Below are positions 51,560 through 64,000 of a stretch of DNA of 64,000 nucleotides, one piece after another. The position numbers and the translations under genes were made by a program. The notes under the pieces were generated by a model. That model was not told the origin of the DNA and ran no database searches. It saw nothing but the letters and a program-made list of their open reading frames with translations. The stretch's first letter is position 1. Every line of letters starts with the position of its first letter. Source of the stretch: Aphis gossypii (Eukaryota; Arthropoda; Insecta; Hemiptera; Aphididae); the NCBI RefSeq assembly GCF_020184175.1, contig NC_065530.1, positions 61,233,260 to 61,297,259 of the forward strand, given 5' to 3'.

Positions 51560-53700
51560 CCGTTCGTGTTTTTTTTATTTTTTATGTTGTGCACTAGGTA
51601 CACAATAATGAATTACTTTGACATAGAATTGCTTTAAGAACTAGTTTCGAATTTAAATGTTTTATTGTCTTAAAAACATTTGTAAAACAATAATGTATAT
51701 TTCAGCCATCGTACTCAACTATTTAAAGTCAAACATAAATTGTTTAAACTATTATCAATTAAACGACTATTCCCAATTTGTTTAAAGTTGTATAATTAAA
51801 ATTTCTAAAAAATCATAATTATTCTTACTACATAGCACTAGTGATATCTACACTCATTCACTGTTTAGCAGGCACGTATAAAGTGGGGGTTTTTAATAGT
51901 TGTGTAGTTTATTTATATCATCAGTCATCGATAAATAATGATTATTATAAATTTTTTTATGAACCCTCCCCCCTCCGGATTTTTTTTTATGTACATGCCT
52001 ACTGTTTAGTATAGTATGATATTATATAAATTATGTTAATACGGTCAGATATTGACCAGAATGACAAGGTCAGTAGTAAGTTTGACCGATCGAGTTTCAC
52101 GGTTTTCAAAGTTTTGTTATACTATATAAAGTCCAAATTACTGACTTACCTATTATGTATAATATATTATGTTATTATAAGTTATAAGTTATAATCTTAG
52201 TAGATCGAATTATAATTAGGCGTTCTGGACCACCCTTCTTTTTCCTGACCGGTACAAGGGTAACAGTGTGGGAGTGGAAAAAGATCACTTTTTGGTTTCG
52301 ATTAAAAGCCCCTATATTGAGGATAGACACAATATGACTGATGGGAAAATAGTTTGTGGGCATATCCCTATAGAGTCGATGTTGACTTTGTCTTTTTGAG
52401 ACATTAACTACGAGAACCCGATACAGTAGCGACGTAAATTGTGTTTGTGATCCGATCGATCTTTACTACGACACAACTGAAAAATAATAATGTGTACTCT
52501 ATAAACAAATCTGTATAGTGCTTTCACGTTATTACCAATTCTCAAACGAGAAATTATTATGCAGTTGAAAAGTAATGGACGACAAGACGTACCTAATTTG
52601 GTTACAGTTTCAACTGTATTAATATTCTTATAATCTAACGCTATATAATATGTAATAAGCATAAATTTGGAAGGTAATGACTATCTAAAACAATTATTCA
52701 TTAAATGGAAATCAACTCTTTTATAATTATTATCACATTTACCAAACACTAGATTGTTAATTTTCTATATTTAAACTTTTTAAAGTATTGTAGGTAATAG
52801 CTTGTACGTTTTTCACGCTGTTTATATTTAATATACATAAACACTATAAACTCGTTTATTTAAACGAATTATTATAGTAATATGTTGTTGTTGTTATTAT
52901 TATTTTTATTTTTGTTATATTTTTATTCTCGAGAAGACGCCACACCCATTATATGTGTTATAAGGATATCCGTTTATGTTATATACAGCATAGCAATTTT
53001 TTGTTCATCAGAATCCATTTTATGTTGTTAGCTTTAATATTAGAGTAAATTTACCTATTATCAAACATAAAGATAAGAGTTTTATCTAGAGTAAGTGAGT
53101 TATGGTTATTTTAAAGTTGTAATATTTTACATGGCTATAATTCACTTTGAAATTATAATATAAAAAAGTGTATGTGATGGCTGGATAATATTCTAACCTC
53201 TAAATTTAATAATAGATCAATTTAATTTAGCATTAAAAACATAAAATGAATTCTGCTGAACGCGAATATGCTATGTTGCATGTATGTAAGACTGATACAA
53301 CACTTTATACGCGGATGTGGTGTTCTCTTAAAGGACATTTTCATAATAATTATTATTCGTTGATAATAGTTATAATAATAATAATAATATATTTTTAAAA
53401 TGAAAAATAAAACCTCATCGAAATACTCAAACTTATATTATTATGTTCATAATAATTCGTTATATTACCATTTCGGCTTATATATAAAATTATTATACAT
53501 ATTATTATGACTTGAGCAGTCGACGCAATTAACGGTTGGCGCATCACAGTTATAATATAATATTCTAAAATCATTAAAGCTACATTGATATTTTATACGT
53601 TAGCGCGATACGATATAATTTCATATATTTCTTTTGAGTGGGTTAGGATAGTTAGGTACACCATTTACGATGCTGACTGTGTAAGTCATTCAAACTCAAC
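51560..53700. other. AT-rich stretch, no gene seen
   Basis: AT-rich DNA. Minus-strand frames at 52.2-52.7 kb are short and unrecognised. If the exon at 51,457 is real this is part of its downstream intron. Confidence 0.5.
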
Positions 53701-54400
53701 ACACACACACGTTTAAAATTTCATTCTTAGTAAATTACTTCGCATTCAACCAGGCGGATATTTTATGCACGTCTCGTACCTATAATATAATATAGGTACC
53801 TCACCCGAACCATTCACCGTTCCCAAGTCTGCACATAACTCGTTTCGTATGTGCAGTTTACTCCCCTTTCTTCCTTGTGCCGATATCGCGCATTAGATAC
53901 CTACGTGTTGATTAATTATTGTTATAACAACGCTATAATGCGCGCCCGCAATAATATGATACATATTATAATATAAACGAACGGAGAGCATTATAAGAGA
54001 TTTAGGTGTCTTTTCCTCGGGTCTCCCGCGGGAGACATGCACTATGCAGCCAGCAACCAATTATACAAAGACGGTCTTTATCGCAACGGCACAGCAGAGA
54101 AATTGTCAAGGGTGAAATAACGTCAAACCGAATTACCCGAAGAGTGCGCGGCGATACACACAAATTTATAGAGCGTCTAAATACCAATTTCATACGAAAC
54201 TCGAAGACCCAACACGGAGGTCATAAATTATCGAAATGTAATTTTTTTTTTTCGTTTCTGGTCGTTCAATAAATATCTAATAGTATAAGCAAGCGTATTC
54301 TTATCTGTTTTCAAAGTCCATCGCCGTCGTTGGGCACCTGCTGTGAATTCATGTTCCATCAGAATTCAATTGGACAAAATAAGTAGAAATATATATATAA
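53701..54400. other. CpG-rich patch with a GC palindrome
   Basis: A CpG-rich patch with inverted GTACCTATA/TATAGGTAC arms at 53,776-53,799 and a perfect 16-bp palindrome at 54,021-54,036. An 88-codon plus-strand frame (54,006-54,272) and a 63-codon minus frame overlap there. Neither has a recognisable domain, so they are not called genes. Confidence 0.4.
54021..54036. repeat. 16-bp GC-rich perfect palindrome
   Basis: GTCTCCCGCGGGAGAC is fully self-complementary. A GC-rich palindrome of this length is unexpected in such AT-rich DNA. It could be a dimer-binding site or the scar of two inverted element ends. Confidence 0.6.
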
Positions 54401-56380
54401 AAAAAATTAATACGGAAGAAAAAACATGATTTTAGTAGGTATATATTATTATGTATTGGCGTAAATCCAGTTTAAGATGAAGATCGACCAAATAATGACG
54501 ACCGATTATGTTTTATTTACGAATTCATTTAATCAGTGTAACGAATAATTTAAGTACTATACTATTTCGTTAGTCGATGAACAATGGACGTTGGGTGAAA
54601 AAAAAATTTTATATTTTATAAAGATTTATGAACCTAGTGACATATATGTATATAGTAAGACATGCATCATAAGCAGCCAACGGATGGACAAAGATTACTC
54701 GATTCAATATATTATTATGCTACACATTTTTTTTACAATCACAAGTTGATTGATAAACTGTTTCCGAACGATTTAATGTAAAGCGCATTATAGTGTATTG
54801 GAGTGGCAAAAAACGTATATTATTTTTCTTTTTCATGTATAATCAGATAATATAATCGAGATTATTGTACTATATAATACTGATGACTTTTCATATTGAC
54901 ATGTTTTTATTGTGCATTTCATATTTTAAAAATAAGAAAAATCGTTCATATTAACCGTTCAAAATTAAAGTTGTGCAATATCACAAGGAAAAAATAATAT
55001 AAATCTGACTTATAATAAGTTCGTATTATAGTTCAAAATGATAAAAAATAAATAAATATTCCATTTTTACTATTATATTATGTTTGAAAAATGGTTCTTA
55101 TCTGATCTCAATCGTTTTGGTTTACTTTGTTGAATAATATTGTACAGAACATATTTAAAGTTTTCTTGAAAAGTTTTTTTGACTAATTTATCTTGAAGAT
55201 TACAACTATACATTTAAACGATAATAAGATGGTCCATTATTAAAAAATAGGTTAACTGAAGATTTTTTTTACACGTCATTCCAATACGAAATTAAAAAAA
55301 AAATTCTATAAATAATAAAAAAATACAAATGTTATGCCTGTACTTGGATATAATAAAATATTCCCATTTAAAATATAAAAATAAAAACGAGTCCAATCAA
55401 TAAAATAATTATACACTTTCACATTTTTTCGGAGAAGAAAAAAAATTGATTCTAGCTGATTCTATAATGTAATATTTGTGAAGCTTAATTAAAATATATG
55501 CTATTTTATATTGTAATGTGTTTGTTAGTCGTTTTATTGGAACGTACCTATGATATTGCATTTTAAGAAAAAAAAGGTAAGCATTATTACATTAATTTAT
55601 TTAATTTTGTTAACAACGTTCATGAACTAAATAATTATTATACTAAAATATTATTTCAATACAAGGTTAGAAATATGTGCATTTTACAGTAAATAACTTA
55701 ATAAATTAAAATATAAAAAAAAAAACAGTAATCAGATTTTTAGTTAATTTAAAAAGGCATTATTAGTATTTCTTATTCCATTTATATTTTGTTTTAACGA
55801 AAGTTGATCAAGCCGTTTAAAGTATTGTGAAATAACATAATATATAACGTACAAATAATCAAACAAATTGTCTACTGTTAACATTATATTATAATATTGT
55901 TGTTTAAGATTTTTATAAGATATGGATAAATTATAACTATGTTAAACATATAAATATATTGTTTTTTATCATTCGAGTAATTTTTGATCTAATGTATAAA
56001 TTTATTAAGTCACCTGTTGTTAATACTCAACAGTATCTTGTTTTTAAGTAGCTTGAATTCCTCACAACATTCCAACATACGTCGCTGTATTATTCTCAGA
56101 ACTTACAGTTAAGGATATTTTTTTACAGATTTTAAACTTACTTGTTATTTTTTGTTATATGCGCCTATTGTTATAATATAAAATTAAAATTATTTTTCAT
56201 CTATTAAAACATGTATCAGAGTATTGCGTAATTTTGTATATTATACTTATATTAGGTAACAATATTTTGATTGTATCAATGCCAATAATTGTTGTGATGG
56301 TTCGTAATTAATTAATGTTAAATAAAAATAATTATAAAAAATGTTTCATATGAGATTTAGAATTACACAGTATCATTATT
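54401..56380. other. AT-rich stretch, no gene seen
   Basis: AT-rich with homopolymer runs. An AAAG/GTAAGC donor-like site near 55,577 has a stop-rich sequence before it. Nothing else is recognised. Confidence 0.5.
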
Positions 56381-57550
56381 ATATCTATACATCGATTTCT
56401 TCGGTTCGTCTCTGTGTAGTGGCCTAGAGTAGACTAATAATTTCTCAGACGTTCTTTGTTGACTCGTCACTCATCGTCCGTCGGAATTATACATACTAGC
56501 TTTTATGTCTTCGATAATTAATTATCAAACAACAAAAATACATAGCAAGACGTGTCATGTCGGTATAATATGTCGTTTGTGCAGATGAAAGCCAATGCCT
56601 ACACATATGAACATATGAACACTGTACGTCTGAGGGACATTTATCATTAAACGTTCGTATGGTCTTCTTCGTTATAATAATATAATGTTAACCGACCGTG
56701 TAAAGGTACATGGCGACGCGTCAATAAATTTAACACGACGTAATAAAAGCGATTTGATCAGTGCTCATTTATTCAGAAAAATCAACAGAAACGTTACACT
56801 TTAGATTACTCAAAAACGTATTTTGTTTTTTTCCCCAAAGTGAATATTAAAAAAAAATTTTCAATTTTTTTTTTTTTTAATTTGAAATTTTCTTGTGAAT
56901 TAACCTCAAAAATAATACGATGATAAGTACATAATACTTTATTTTTATACTTACATAATATATCATATCAAACGCTGAAAATTAAAAACTAGTCATGCAT
57001 ATTCCGTAACTCTACATTTCGTAATCTGATATATCAATACGAAATGTGTGTAGGTATAATTATATCGAACCGCGCGTTTGAACGTGTTCACTTATGTATC
57101 GACTGTCGACTAATTAAAATCTATGACAAATGTGACCGTGAAAAGTCTGAAAAGAGTATCTGTATGATCTTTGCAACGTCATTTAAATACCTCGGCCGCA
57201 AAAAAAAAAAAAAGTAAACAACCACAACAACTGCGTTTCGTAATAAGTAGGTAATTTCTCTATCAAAAACCAGTCGAAAAATCATGATCTCTCTAAACGT
57301 TTCGTATACAGATCGATTTAAACCACTGACTTACATAATATCGTAGCACTTGACCTCCGCGCGGGTTCTCGGGTGTTATTAATTAAGACAAGTCGATCAT
57401 CGGCCATGTTTGCATATGGCCGCCGCCGCCTTCGCCACGCTGTCGGCATTACACGCCGTTTTGCACCGTTACTTACGCCTTCGCCGTTTCCTGCTGCAGT
57501 GGAAATTTAAAGGAAAAATACACTGTTCGAATTATATAGTATAATAATAA
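56381..57550. other. CpG-rich region, possible promoter
   Basis: CpG-rich at 56.4-56.5 and again at 57.34-57.52 kb. In the second patch a 42-codon plus-strand ORF (57,416-57,544) starts MAAAAFATLSALHAVLHRYL with GC-ended codons, while the minus strand has a CACTGCAG acceptor-like site and GGC/GTAAGTAAC donor and also stays open for about 58 codons. The two strands contradict each other, so the patch is best described as a CpG island of unknown use. Confidence 0.35.
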
Positions 57551-58250
57551 TAATAATTGAAACGTATGCACACATACACACACATGTTGTATTATTTTTA
57601 CCACAAAATCTCGTCGGTATGCGTTATAATAAAAATATACCTACCTAATTAATTCGTATTTCGTACAAATTATAAAATATTATAATATATATAATATATT
57701 AGTATACATGCATATAGTAACACATAGGTATTTCAACTCATTGCTCAGTTTTAGTATAATATTTTGAAAGCCTCGTTGTTGATATGTATTATACTGTAAT
57801 CATATAATAATACACAATACTTACATATTATTTCTCATTCAACATTCGATACAGATAAGTCTTCAGTGTTTCTCATGGCTGTATTATTAGATTGCATACG
57901 TGTTAAAATAATAATTTCGGCAGGTACATGTTTCGTATGGAAATTAGAAAACAATGTGCTTTAAAATCTAAATAATTTTAAACATTGTTTCCAGTGAGAA
58001 AAATATATATTTTAAACGAAATCAAGATAGGTAATTTTTTACCCTTTTATCAATGATCATACTAATATATTAATATCAGTTGCATGACGCTACTCATGTT
58101 TGAAATAATAATAATAATAATATGTTATTATATAGGTACCTGATGGATCATGGGTACCGACGTTTTTATTTTATATTGAGCTTACTTGTAGATTTATAAC
58201 TATAGAATTTAATACAAAGATGGCAGCACATGTTTATAAACTATAATATC

Positions 58251-58290
58251 CCGTTTTCCCAGTTTCCTAGTTTCTCAGTTTCCCAATTTT
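58251..58290. repeat. Degenerate 8-bp tandem repeat, 5 units
   Basis: Five consecutive octamers follow the pattern CC/CT/TC-AGTTTC, with the outer units most diverged. Confidence 0.65.
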
Positions 58291-60504
58291 ATTTAAATTA
58301 TTCTAACAAATATTATTTTATAGCAAGAACAAATTATAACTATCATTTGTTAATAAAAAAAAAGTAAGTTTTCGACTATTTTAGGTAATAAGAAAACATA
58401 TTAAAATGCATATACTTACCTGCGCATTAATAGGTTACGCACCAGGCTACCAGCTTTAAAGGTAATAGAAAATATACAAATTGAACATTGGTTATAATTT
58501 CTTTTTAAAATTTTCAGGTTCTTTTTTGAAACTTTTATATTCATAATAAACTAATTATTAGCTGTGAAAACGTGATAATTGTGCCTATCCGAACCTCTAA
58601 AAATATAAAAGAATATAATAATACCTATATATGTTTTGTTCCTCTTAAAAAAATATAAATGTGTATTTAATACATGCTTTCAATATTTATCGATTTTAAA
58701 AAATATTGTCATGTCAAAATTTTTTTTTATAAAAAAAAATAACCATATAAGGTATAGTATGAACAAAATATAGTATACTATTTACTGAATTAAGGACAAT
58801 TATATAATAATTAAATATTGTATGAACCTTATTAGAGTCTGTTAATTATTTTTTTCTGTAAAAACATAACAGATCGGATAATATTAATGTGATATGTCAT
58901 GATTCATACCTAATATTACGGTTTGTAATCGTCGATGAATAATAAATAATAAATATAGCAGGTTGAATAGCACAATATAAAATTAGTCTTAAATCGTATC
59001 TTTATAAATTAGATAAAACTATATTATATTAAAACGAATGCATTAGATACAGCAAAAAACATAGGTATAAAAAGTATAGTAATAATTTATAAATTTATAA
59101 TATATAAATTATATATTAAAGTAAATTTCTACTTTGATTGTATAAATAATGTATTGAATTAAAAAAAAAAAAATTATGACTAATTTGGCCAAGACATGAA
59201 TCGTATTAATGTAACCAATGTCAGAATCGGAGAATTAAACTGTAATCATGTTTTATTTTTCTTATCAGCAATAATATTATGAATAATGTTGGTAATTAGT
59301 AATTACAACAGACAAATGTTGTTTCGTAGTTTATGCTATCAACTCATACGACAATAAAGTTGATGTAACTTCTTATGGAATCCCTACAGCGCTCTCAACT
59401 TGTTGAGAAAAGTAACTCGTCATTATACTATATAGGCATCTGCAGTGTAATGTGAAAATGTAAAATATTATTAATATAAAACCAGCGTACATAGCGTCTA
59501 TATTCTGAGTGAAATATTGGCTATCGAACGATAGTAAAGTTAAATATTATGCCATTTTGACCGAACTATTGAGAACACTTCAAATTTTTAAAAAACTTAT
59601 TGCTTTCCTAAAAACATAATAATATGACTGTAAATAAATTTAAGTGCAAAGTAAGTACTTATGTCAATTGATTGGTTAATAAATGATTAAATGTAACGAA
59701 AAAATAAATGATTTTTTTTTTATTTATTTTACAATTAACAATTTATAGTTCCTTTTGAATAGAATCAGATGCACAGAATATAATTAATAATAGATAGTTA
59801 TAAAAATAAAAATACACAAAATACAAAAAATAGATTAATTAAATAAACGTGATAAAAATGTTCAAGTGATCGTATAATCATAGATTATAATAAATATAAT
59901 TTAAGTTGTAATAAGTTACAAATAAGTCAATTCCTCGATAACATTGACTCAACATAATATTTAACATACCTACCTAATAATTTTATATATTTTAATAAAT
60001 TAACTAAATTTTTAATTTTGTAATATTGAATGTAAATTGTAAACATTTTTTTTTAACTCTGCAAAACAAATCTTTGACTTCTTCATGTTTTTTGTTGACC
60101 GAAAGACAACTTAAGCCACATTCCTATAAGTTATCAAACTTTTTATACCTATGTATTTCGACGATGTTTTTTGTAATTTTTTTACCAAATATCATACTTA
60201 ATCATTTGATAAAAACTATTAAACCTGTCAATATGGCAACGTTATAGGAAAAATAAATTATATAAATTATAAGCTTTCTTAATCTTATTTTACAGGAAAC
60301 ATTTATTAAATAATAAATAGTATACCTTCATAGACCATAGTTATGGTAACATTAAAATGCCATAATAATAAATTATTAGTAATATTACATGCAATATTAA
60401 TTACGATCTAAATATATACATATTATACATATAGATCATTCGCACGTATACATGTATAATACCGGTAATGATACACGGTTTAATATTATAACACATAATT
60501 ATAA

Positions 60505-60520
60505 TATATATATATATATA
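60505..60520. repeat. (TA)8 microsatellite
   Basis: Eight TA units flanked by further A/T palindromic sequence; another (TA)7 tract is at 60,801-60,814. Confidence 0.88.
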
Positions 60521-60840
60521 TTATATTATAAGCCCGTTACGCCGTTTGTGAATGTTAAATGTTAATTATTATTAACCGCGTACAGTGTGTATAATATGTA
60601 TTACACAAATACATAATACACAGCCCATATAGGTTATTAGTGCAAACGATAATATGATAATATTATAAATCTGTCGTCCGTTTATGATTTTCGTTGATAT
60701 GTATATGTATCTATATCATGCTATAATAATATATTAATATGTAATATGTACATTCATATAATATAATATTCGGTATAGGTATAATATATTCAAACATACA
60801 TATATATATATATAGTGTATACACTTTTCTACTAATATCG

Positions 60841-61760
60841 TAGGTTGTCCGGTGTTTCGTTTTCGTTCTATATAGCTATATAGGTACCTAAAGTGTTGCC
60901 CGGCTGGTTTGCAGCGACCACGGCAATCAACGGGGAATGCGTATATTATATGGTAATCGTGCTGTTATTAAAAATAAAACATATTAAAATAAGCTCCATG
61001 TATGTGTGTGTGTGTAAAATTTGATCTGAGTGTTATTATGCAACGCTTGTGTACGTGCTCCAGTTGATAGGCCAAAAATTCTGTCTACACAGATAGCGAT
61101 CGTGGCAGTAGCTGAGCAGCCATCGGTGTGTTTTTTCATTTTACCCCAACGAACGTCTACGTGAAACTATACAGTGGCGGACATAACGTTATAATACGTT
61201 ATAATATCGTTTAGTAGGAAAGGGGTTTCCCCCGGGCATCTTTCTGTGGCCGATCGCCCGCGTAACTTCTTACATAAACCATATAATAATAATATTATCG
61301 TTATTATAATTTTTTTTTTATTTTTGATGGACCGAATTTCGGTAGACCATATGTTTGGAAACCGATGGGAAATATCCCCGAGGAGTATTGTGTGTGTGTG
61401 TGTTTTTTTTTTAATTTTTATTCGTATATAATATACACACACATATTTTATTTATAGGTATATTACCTATATAATATACACACATCGTAATCGTTTAACC
61501 GGTTGCAGGCTGCAGTGGCGTTCAAATTCACCCGGCATTCAAATTTCAAACGCCGCGCACGGTCAAGCCCACGCGACAGTGTTCGCGAAGAATAATAATG
61601 ATAATAATTAGTGGAGCATAGTACCCATATTATATTATTATAATATACGTTATAGGCACTGTGTTTTTAAGTAATAGTTATAATAACACGGTATTATAGG
61701 CACTTGGTTCGAATTTTGTCGTAGTGAACCATCTCGAAGGATTGGCTGATCATCATCATC
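60841..61760. other. CpG-rich patch with TG tracts
   Basis: CpG-richer DNA with (TG)6 at 61,003, (TG)7 plus T-run at 61,389-61,412, and a tandem ACGTTATAAT pair at 61,186-61,205. After a GGTTGCAG at 61,508 a 28-codon GC-richer frame runs to a TAA, which could be a terminal exon but has a weak pyrimidine tract. No gene is called. Confidence 0.35.
61389..61412. repeat. (TG)7 plus T-run
   Basis: Seven TG units directly followed by ten T. Confidence 0.9.
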
Positions 61761-62109
61761 ATCGCTACTTAGATATTTTAATAACCAATTACTTATAATA
61801 GTTGTTATTTGTCGATAATGACGTGCATGGCGTAGGTAGATATACTGTGTTTTCTGTCTTTGAATATCGCTACGGACGGAAATACAATGTTTTTCATTTT
61901 AATCCATTGAAATAGGTAGGTACTACCTACTATTTATATTTTCAAACCAATGACGAAATATTAGTATTCTTTGTTCTGATTGGTTTTTTTTTTTAATATT
62001 GACTATACCAATATACTACAAATAATATAAATAATCATATAGTATTTATTAACGCATACGGTATTTAGATGATTAACCATATCCTATCCATGTTTAATAT
62101 TATTTCACT

Positions 62110-62140
62110 ATCTCTCTCACTCACACTCACTCTCTCTCAG
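62110..62140. repeat. CT/CACT-rich tract
   Basis: TCTCTCTCACTCACACTCAC followed by more CT units, a pyrimidine-only strand apart from A; a possible GAGA-factor-like site on the opposite strand. Confidence 0.75.
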
Positions 62141-62263
62141 ACACCATTAATTAAAATAAAAAATAGTTTCTTTATTGGTAACTAGCTGCATTACACTAGA
62201 TACTAGAATAGTGTTTGTGTGCAGACAAGTAATTAATTACATTAGGGATATTATTAGTCGTTA

Positions 62264-62289
62264 TCTAATCGACTGAATAATCGATTAGA
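62264..62289. promoter_or_regulatory. Inverted TCTAATCGA pair, homeodomain-like
   Basis: TCTAATCGA (62,264-62,272) and its exact reverse complement TCGATTAGA (62,281-62,289) are separated by 8 bases. TAATCGATC follows close by. TAATC and GATTA cores are bound by K50-type homeodomains, so this may be a paired homeodomain site; function is inference. Confidence 0.3.
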
Positions 62290-63446
62290 CGTAGTTTAAT
62301 CGATCATTGTCAAGCAAACCGATCACGAAATCGTAATCCAACTACCGATTCAAATGTAATTGTATTAATTAAGGTCAAAGACTTTAGCCTCGTATGTTTT
62401 AGTGTTGAATTATCACTTTTAAATGCATATGTACCTAATATTATAATATTATATTCGTATGGCGTATTATACCATTATACCAAGTCTACAATAATTTATG
62501 CTCATGTGCATATCATATTCGGTTTTTCTAACGTTAATAATTATTATGTATGAATATTGTATTATGCGAATAAAACTTTGGATTCCCGAATGGTGGGTAT
62601 ATTATTATATCTTAGAATTCAAAATAAATATGCCCAACAGAAATTATCATAAATAGAAAGGTTATTTTAATACTTTTTATTTAACACAATGCTCATTACT
62701 CAGTGCACACTAAAAATAACGGTCATTTATAACGATTACATTGCTTTTACAATTTTATAAAACATTGTAATTTAACTATTTTCACTCAGCATTTTTATAA
62801 TTAACAATTCACTGTTTTTGGTTTTTAAAAACATGGATTAGTTATGCTAGGGATGACTATATAGTATATATCTGTCAGTTTAATTTATTAGATTATAACT
62901 ATTATTGTCCTTTCCCAAACACTTTGATTAAAATTGTTGTTGTTTTTTTTTTATATTAATAAAACAATAATACACATTGTACCAGAATACTGTCCAAAAA
63001 AATGCTCGCCACGACGTAAATACACAAAGTATTGTAGTATTGAAATTTGTTACCATATCACTGATATCTAAATAATCAGACTCATCAGTTTGTTGTTTCA
63101 ATAAATTTTGTTTTTTTAATTTTTTGTCATAACACTCTTTACGGTTTTGTTTATCATGTACATTATGTGTGCACTATAATTATAATATCTGTAGTCTTTT
63201 TAAATTTACAAAAGAACTTTAATATTGTTTATCGAAGGAATAATTGGACAAAACAATTTTTAAAACTTTTTGTTTAAAAGAGAGTAGAGAACATACACAT
63301 TTATACCATTATAATACGATTTGCATACAGTTTACTAAGACTAACTTTTAAATGTTAAGTATTGTTTTAACTCAATACGCCTAATAATTATATACTTAAG
63401 AATTAGGAATCTACGATATACTCCTACATCGTGCTTAAAGTACCAA

Positions 63447-63472
63447 TCTTATATTATTATAATAATATAAGA
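63447..63472. repeat. 26-bp perfect A/T palindrome
   Basis: A perfect inverted repeat with no spacer, arms of 13 bases starting TCTTATATTATTA. It can extrude as a hairpin, and similar shorter A/T palindromes are common throughout. Confidence 0.75.
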
Positions 63473-64000
63473 GTATGCGTGTGCATGGTGTCTTTGACAT
63501 TTAAATGTCACAAAGGGTAGAGAACAGTTTTACCTACCATGTAATTTAGCAGTATCAGTATTCTCTCTGGAATCGGTCTATTGATGTAGGTATACTATTA
63601 TATGCAAAACTCTCATAATTGCCGGAAGCATTAAATGTAGTTGTTCGATAAAAATATTCCCCTCGTAATATTCGACAAAAACTTTTAAATGGTTGGTTGG
63701 TTATTTTTTTTAAAAAAAATATGATATTCTTAAGACGACCATGGCCCGCTATGAAAATTCTTCAACTTTGAGTTTTCTCAAACATGCAATGAGATTAGTA
63801 TCAGATGTAACTAAAGCGGTTTGTTATTATAAACACGCAATTATTCGATTCAACTACTTCTACCATGGGGGTGTGTGCAAGGAATTAATAATCTATAATA
63901 ATTGTGCTTCCGAAAAAATCGGCAGACACGTGAATTCGTTGCGCATTATTATTTCGACATACGTTATATGGTAGATCAACTTTTAAGGCTCATCTATTTC

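Larger units (their letters stand above)
57551..60840. other. AT-rich stretch, no gene seen
   Basis: AT-rich DNA with a degenerate 8-bp tandem repeat at 58,251-58,290 and TA tracts at 60.5 kb. A 73-codon plus-strand frame (60,026-60,247) shows no domain. No gene is called. Confidence 0.5.
61761..64000. other. AT-rich end of the window, no gene proven
   Basis: Holds a CT/CACT-rich tract (62,110-62,140), a homeodomain-like motif group at 62,264-62,310 and a 26-bp A/T palindrome at 63,447-63,472. A 77-codon frame at 63,741-63,974 begins in a good start context (CGACC/ATGG) but has no recognisable domain and may continue past a splice site. Confidence 0.45.

Noticed and set aside
54006..54272. 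Plus-strand 88-codon Arg/Ser-rich frame
   Set aside because: CpG-rich DNA with few stops; the minus strand is open as well and no domain is visible.
62165..62195. Sequence resembling miR-9 (ACTAGCTGCATTA)
   Set aside because: The seed does not match and no precursor hairpin is visible.
63741..63974. Plus-strand 77-codon frame with a good start context
   Set aside because: Unrecognised sequence near the window edge; within the length expected by chance here.

Overview
The window looks like nuclear DNA of an insect, probably a plant-sucking hemipteran such as an aphid. It is very AT-rich, gene-poor and full of short A/T palindromes and TTA, TA and TG microsatellites, and its only clear gene is a Rebers-Riddiford RR-2 cuticle protein with an insect-type first intron that splits the signal peptide. 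The species is an inference from composition and gene structure; no marker gene fixes it. There is no prokaryotic operon, CRISPR array, rRNA or convincing tRNA.

Layout. 1-10 kb is AT-rich desert with one weak, broken transposase-like fragment near 5.2-5.6 kb. A CpG-rich patch at 10.0-10.95 kb holds an initiator plus DPE-like motif and an ATG-free stretch ending in a GTAAGT donor, which reads like an untranslated first exon. 11-24 kb is mostly empty apart from a possible 45-nt microexon at 19,461-19,505. The RR-2 gene lies on the minus strand at 24.1-25.5 kb with TATA box, initiator, two coding exons and poly(A) signal. Just upstream of it is a decayed Ty3/gypsy-type pol fragment (26.46-26.96 kb). 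27-34.6 kb is desert again. From 34.7 kb on, CpG-rich islands (34.7-35.6, 36.9-38.1, 42.2-44.3, 48.0-49.3, 53.7-54.4, 56.4-57.5 and 60.8-61.8 kb) alternate with AT-rich stretches. A well-bordered exon at 51,457-51,548 carries the first ATG of a possible plus-strand transcript.

How it fits together. The RR-2 product is a secreted, histidine-rich chitin-binding protein of the cuticle and is the only gene I would assert. The plus-strand signals at 10.65, 19.46 and 51.46 kb could be leader exons of one long gene whose coding body lies beyond 64 kb. That chain is inference from splice motifs and lack of upstream ATGs. I found no clearly new biological system. The leads most worth checking are that leader-exon chain, the CpG-island mosaic, a possible small secreted protein at 37.6-38.2 kb, and the repeated GTAGGTACCTAC palindrome.
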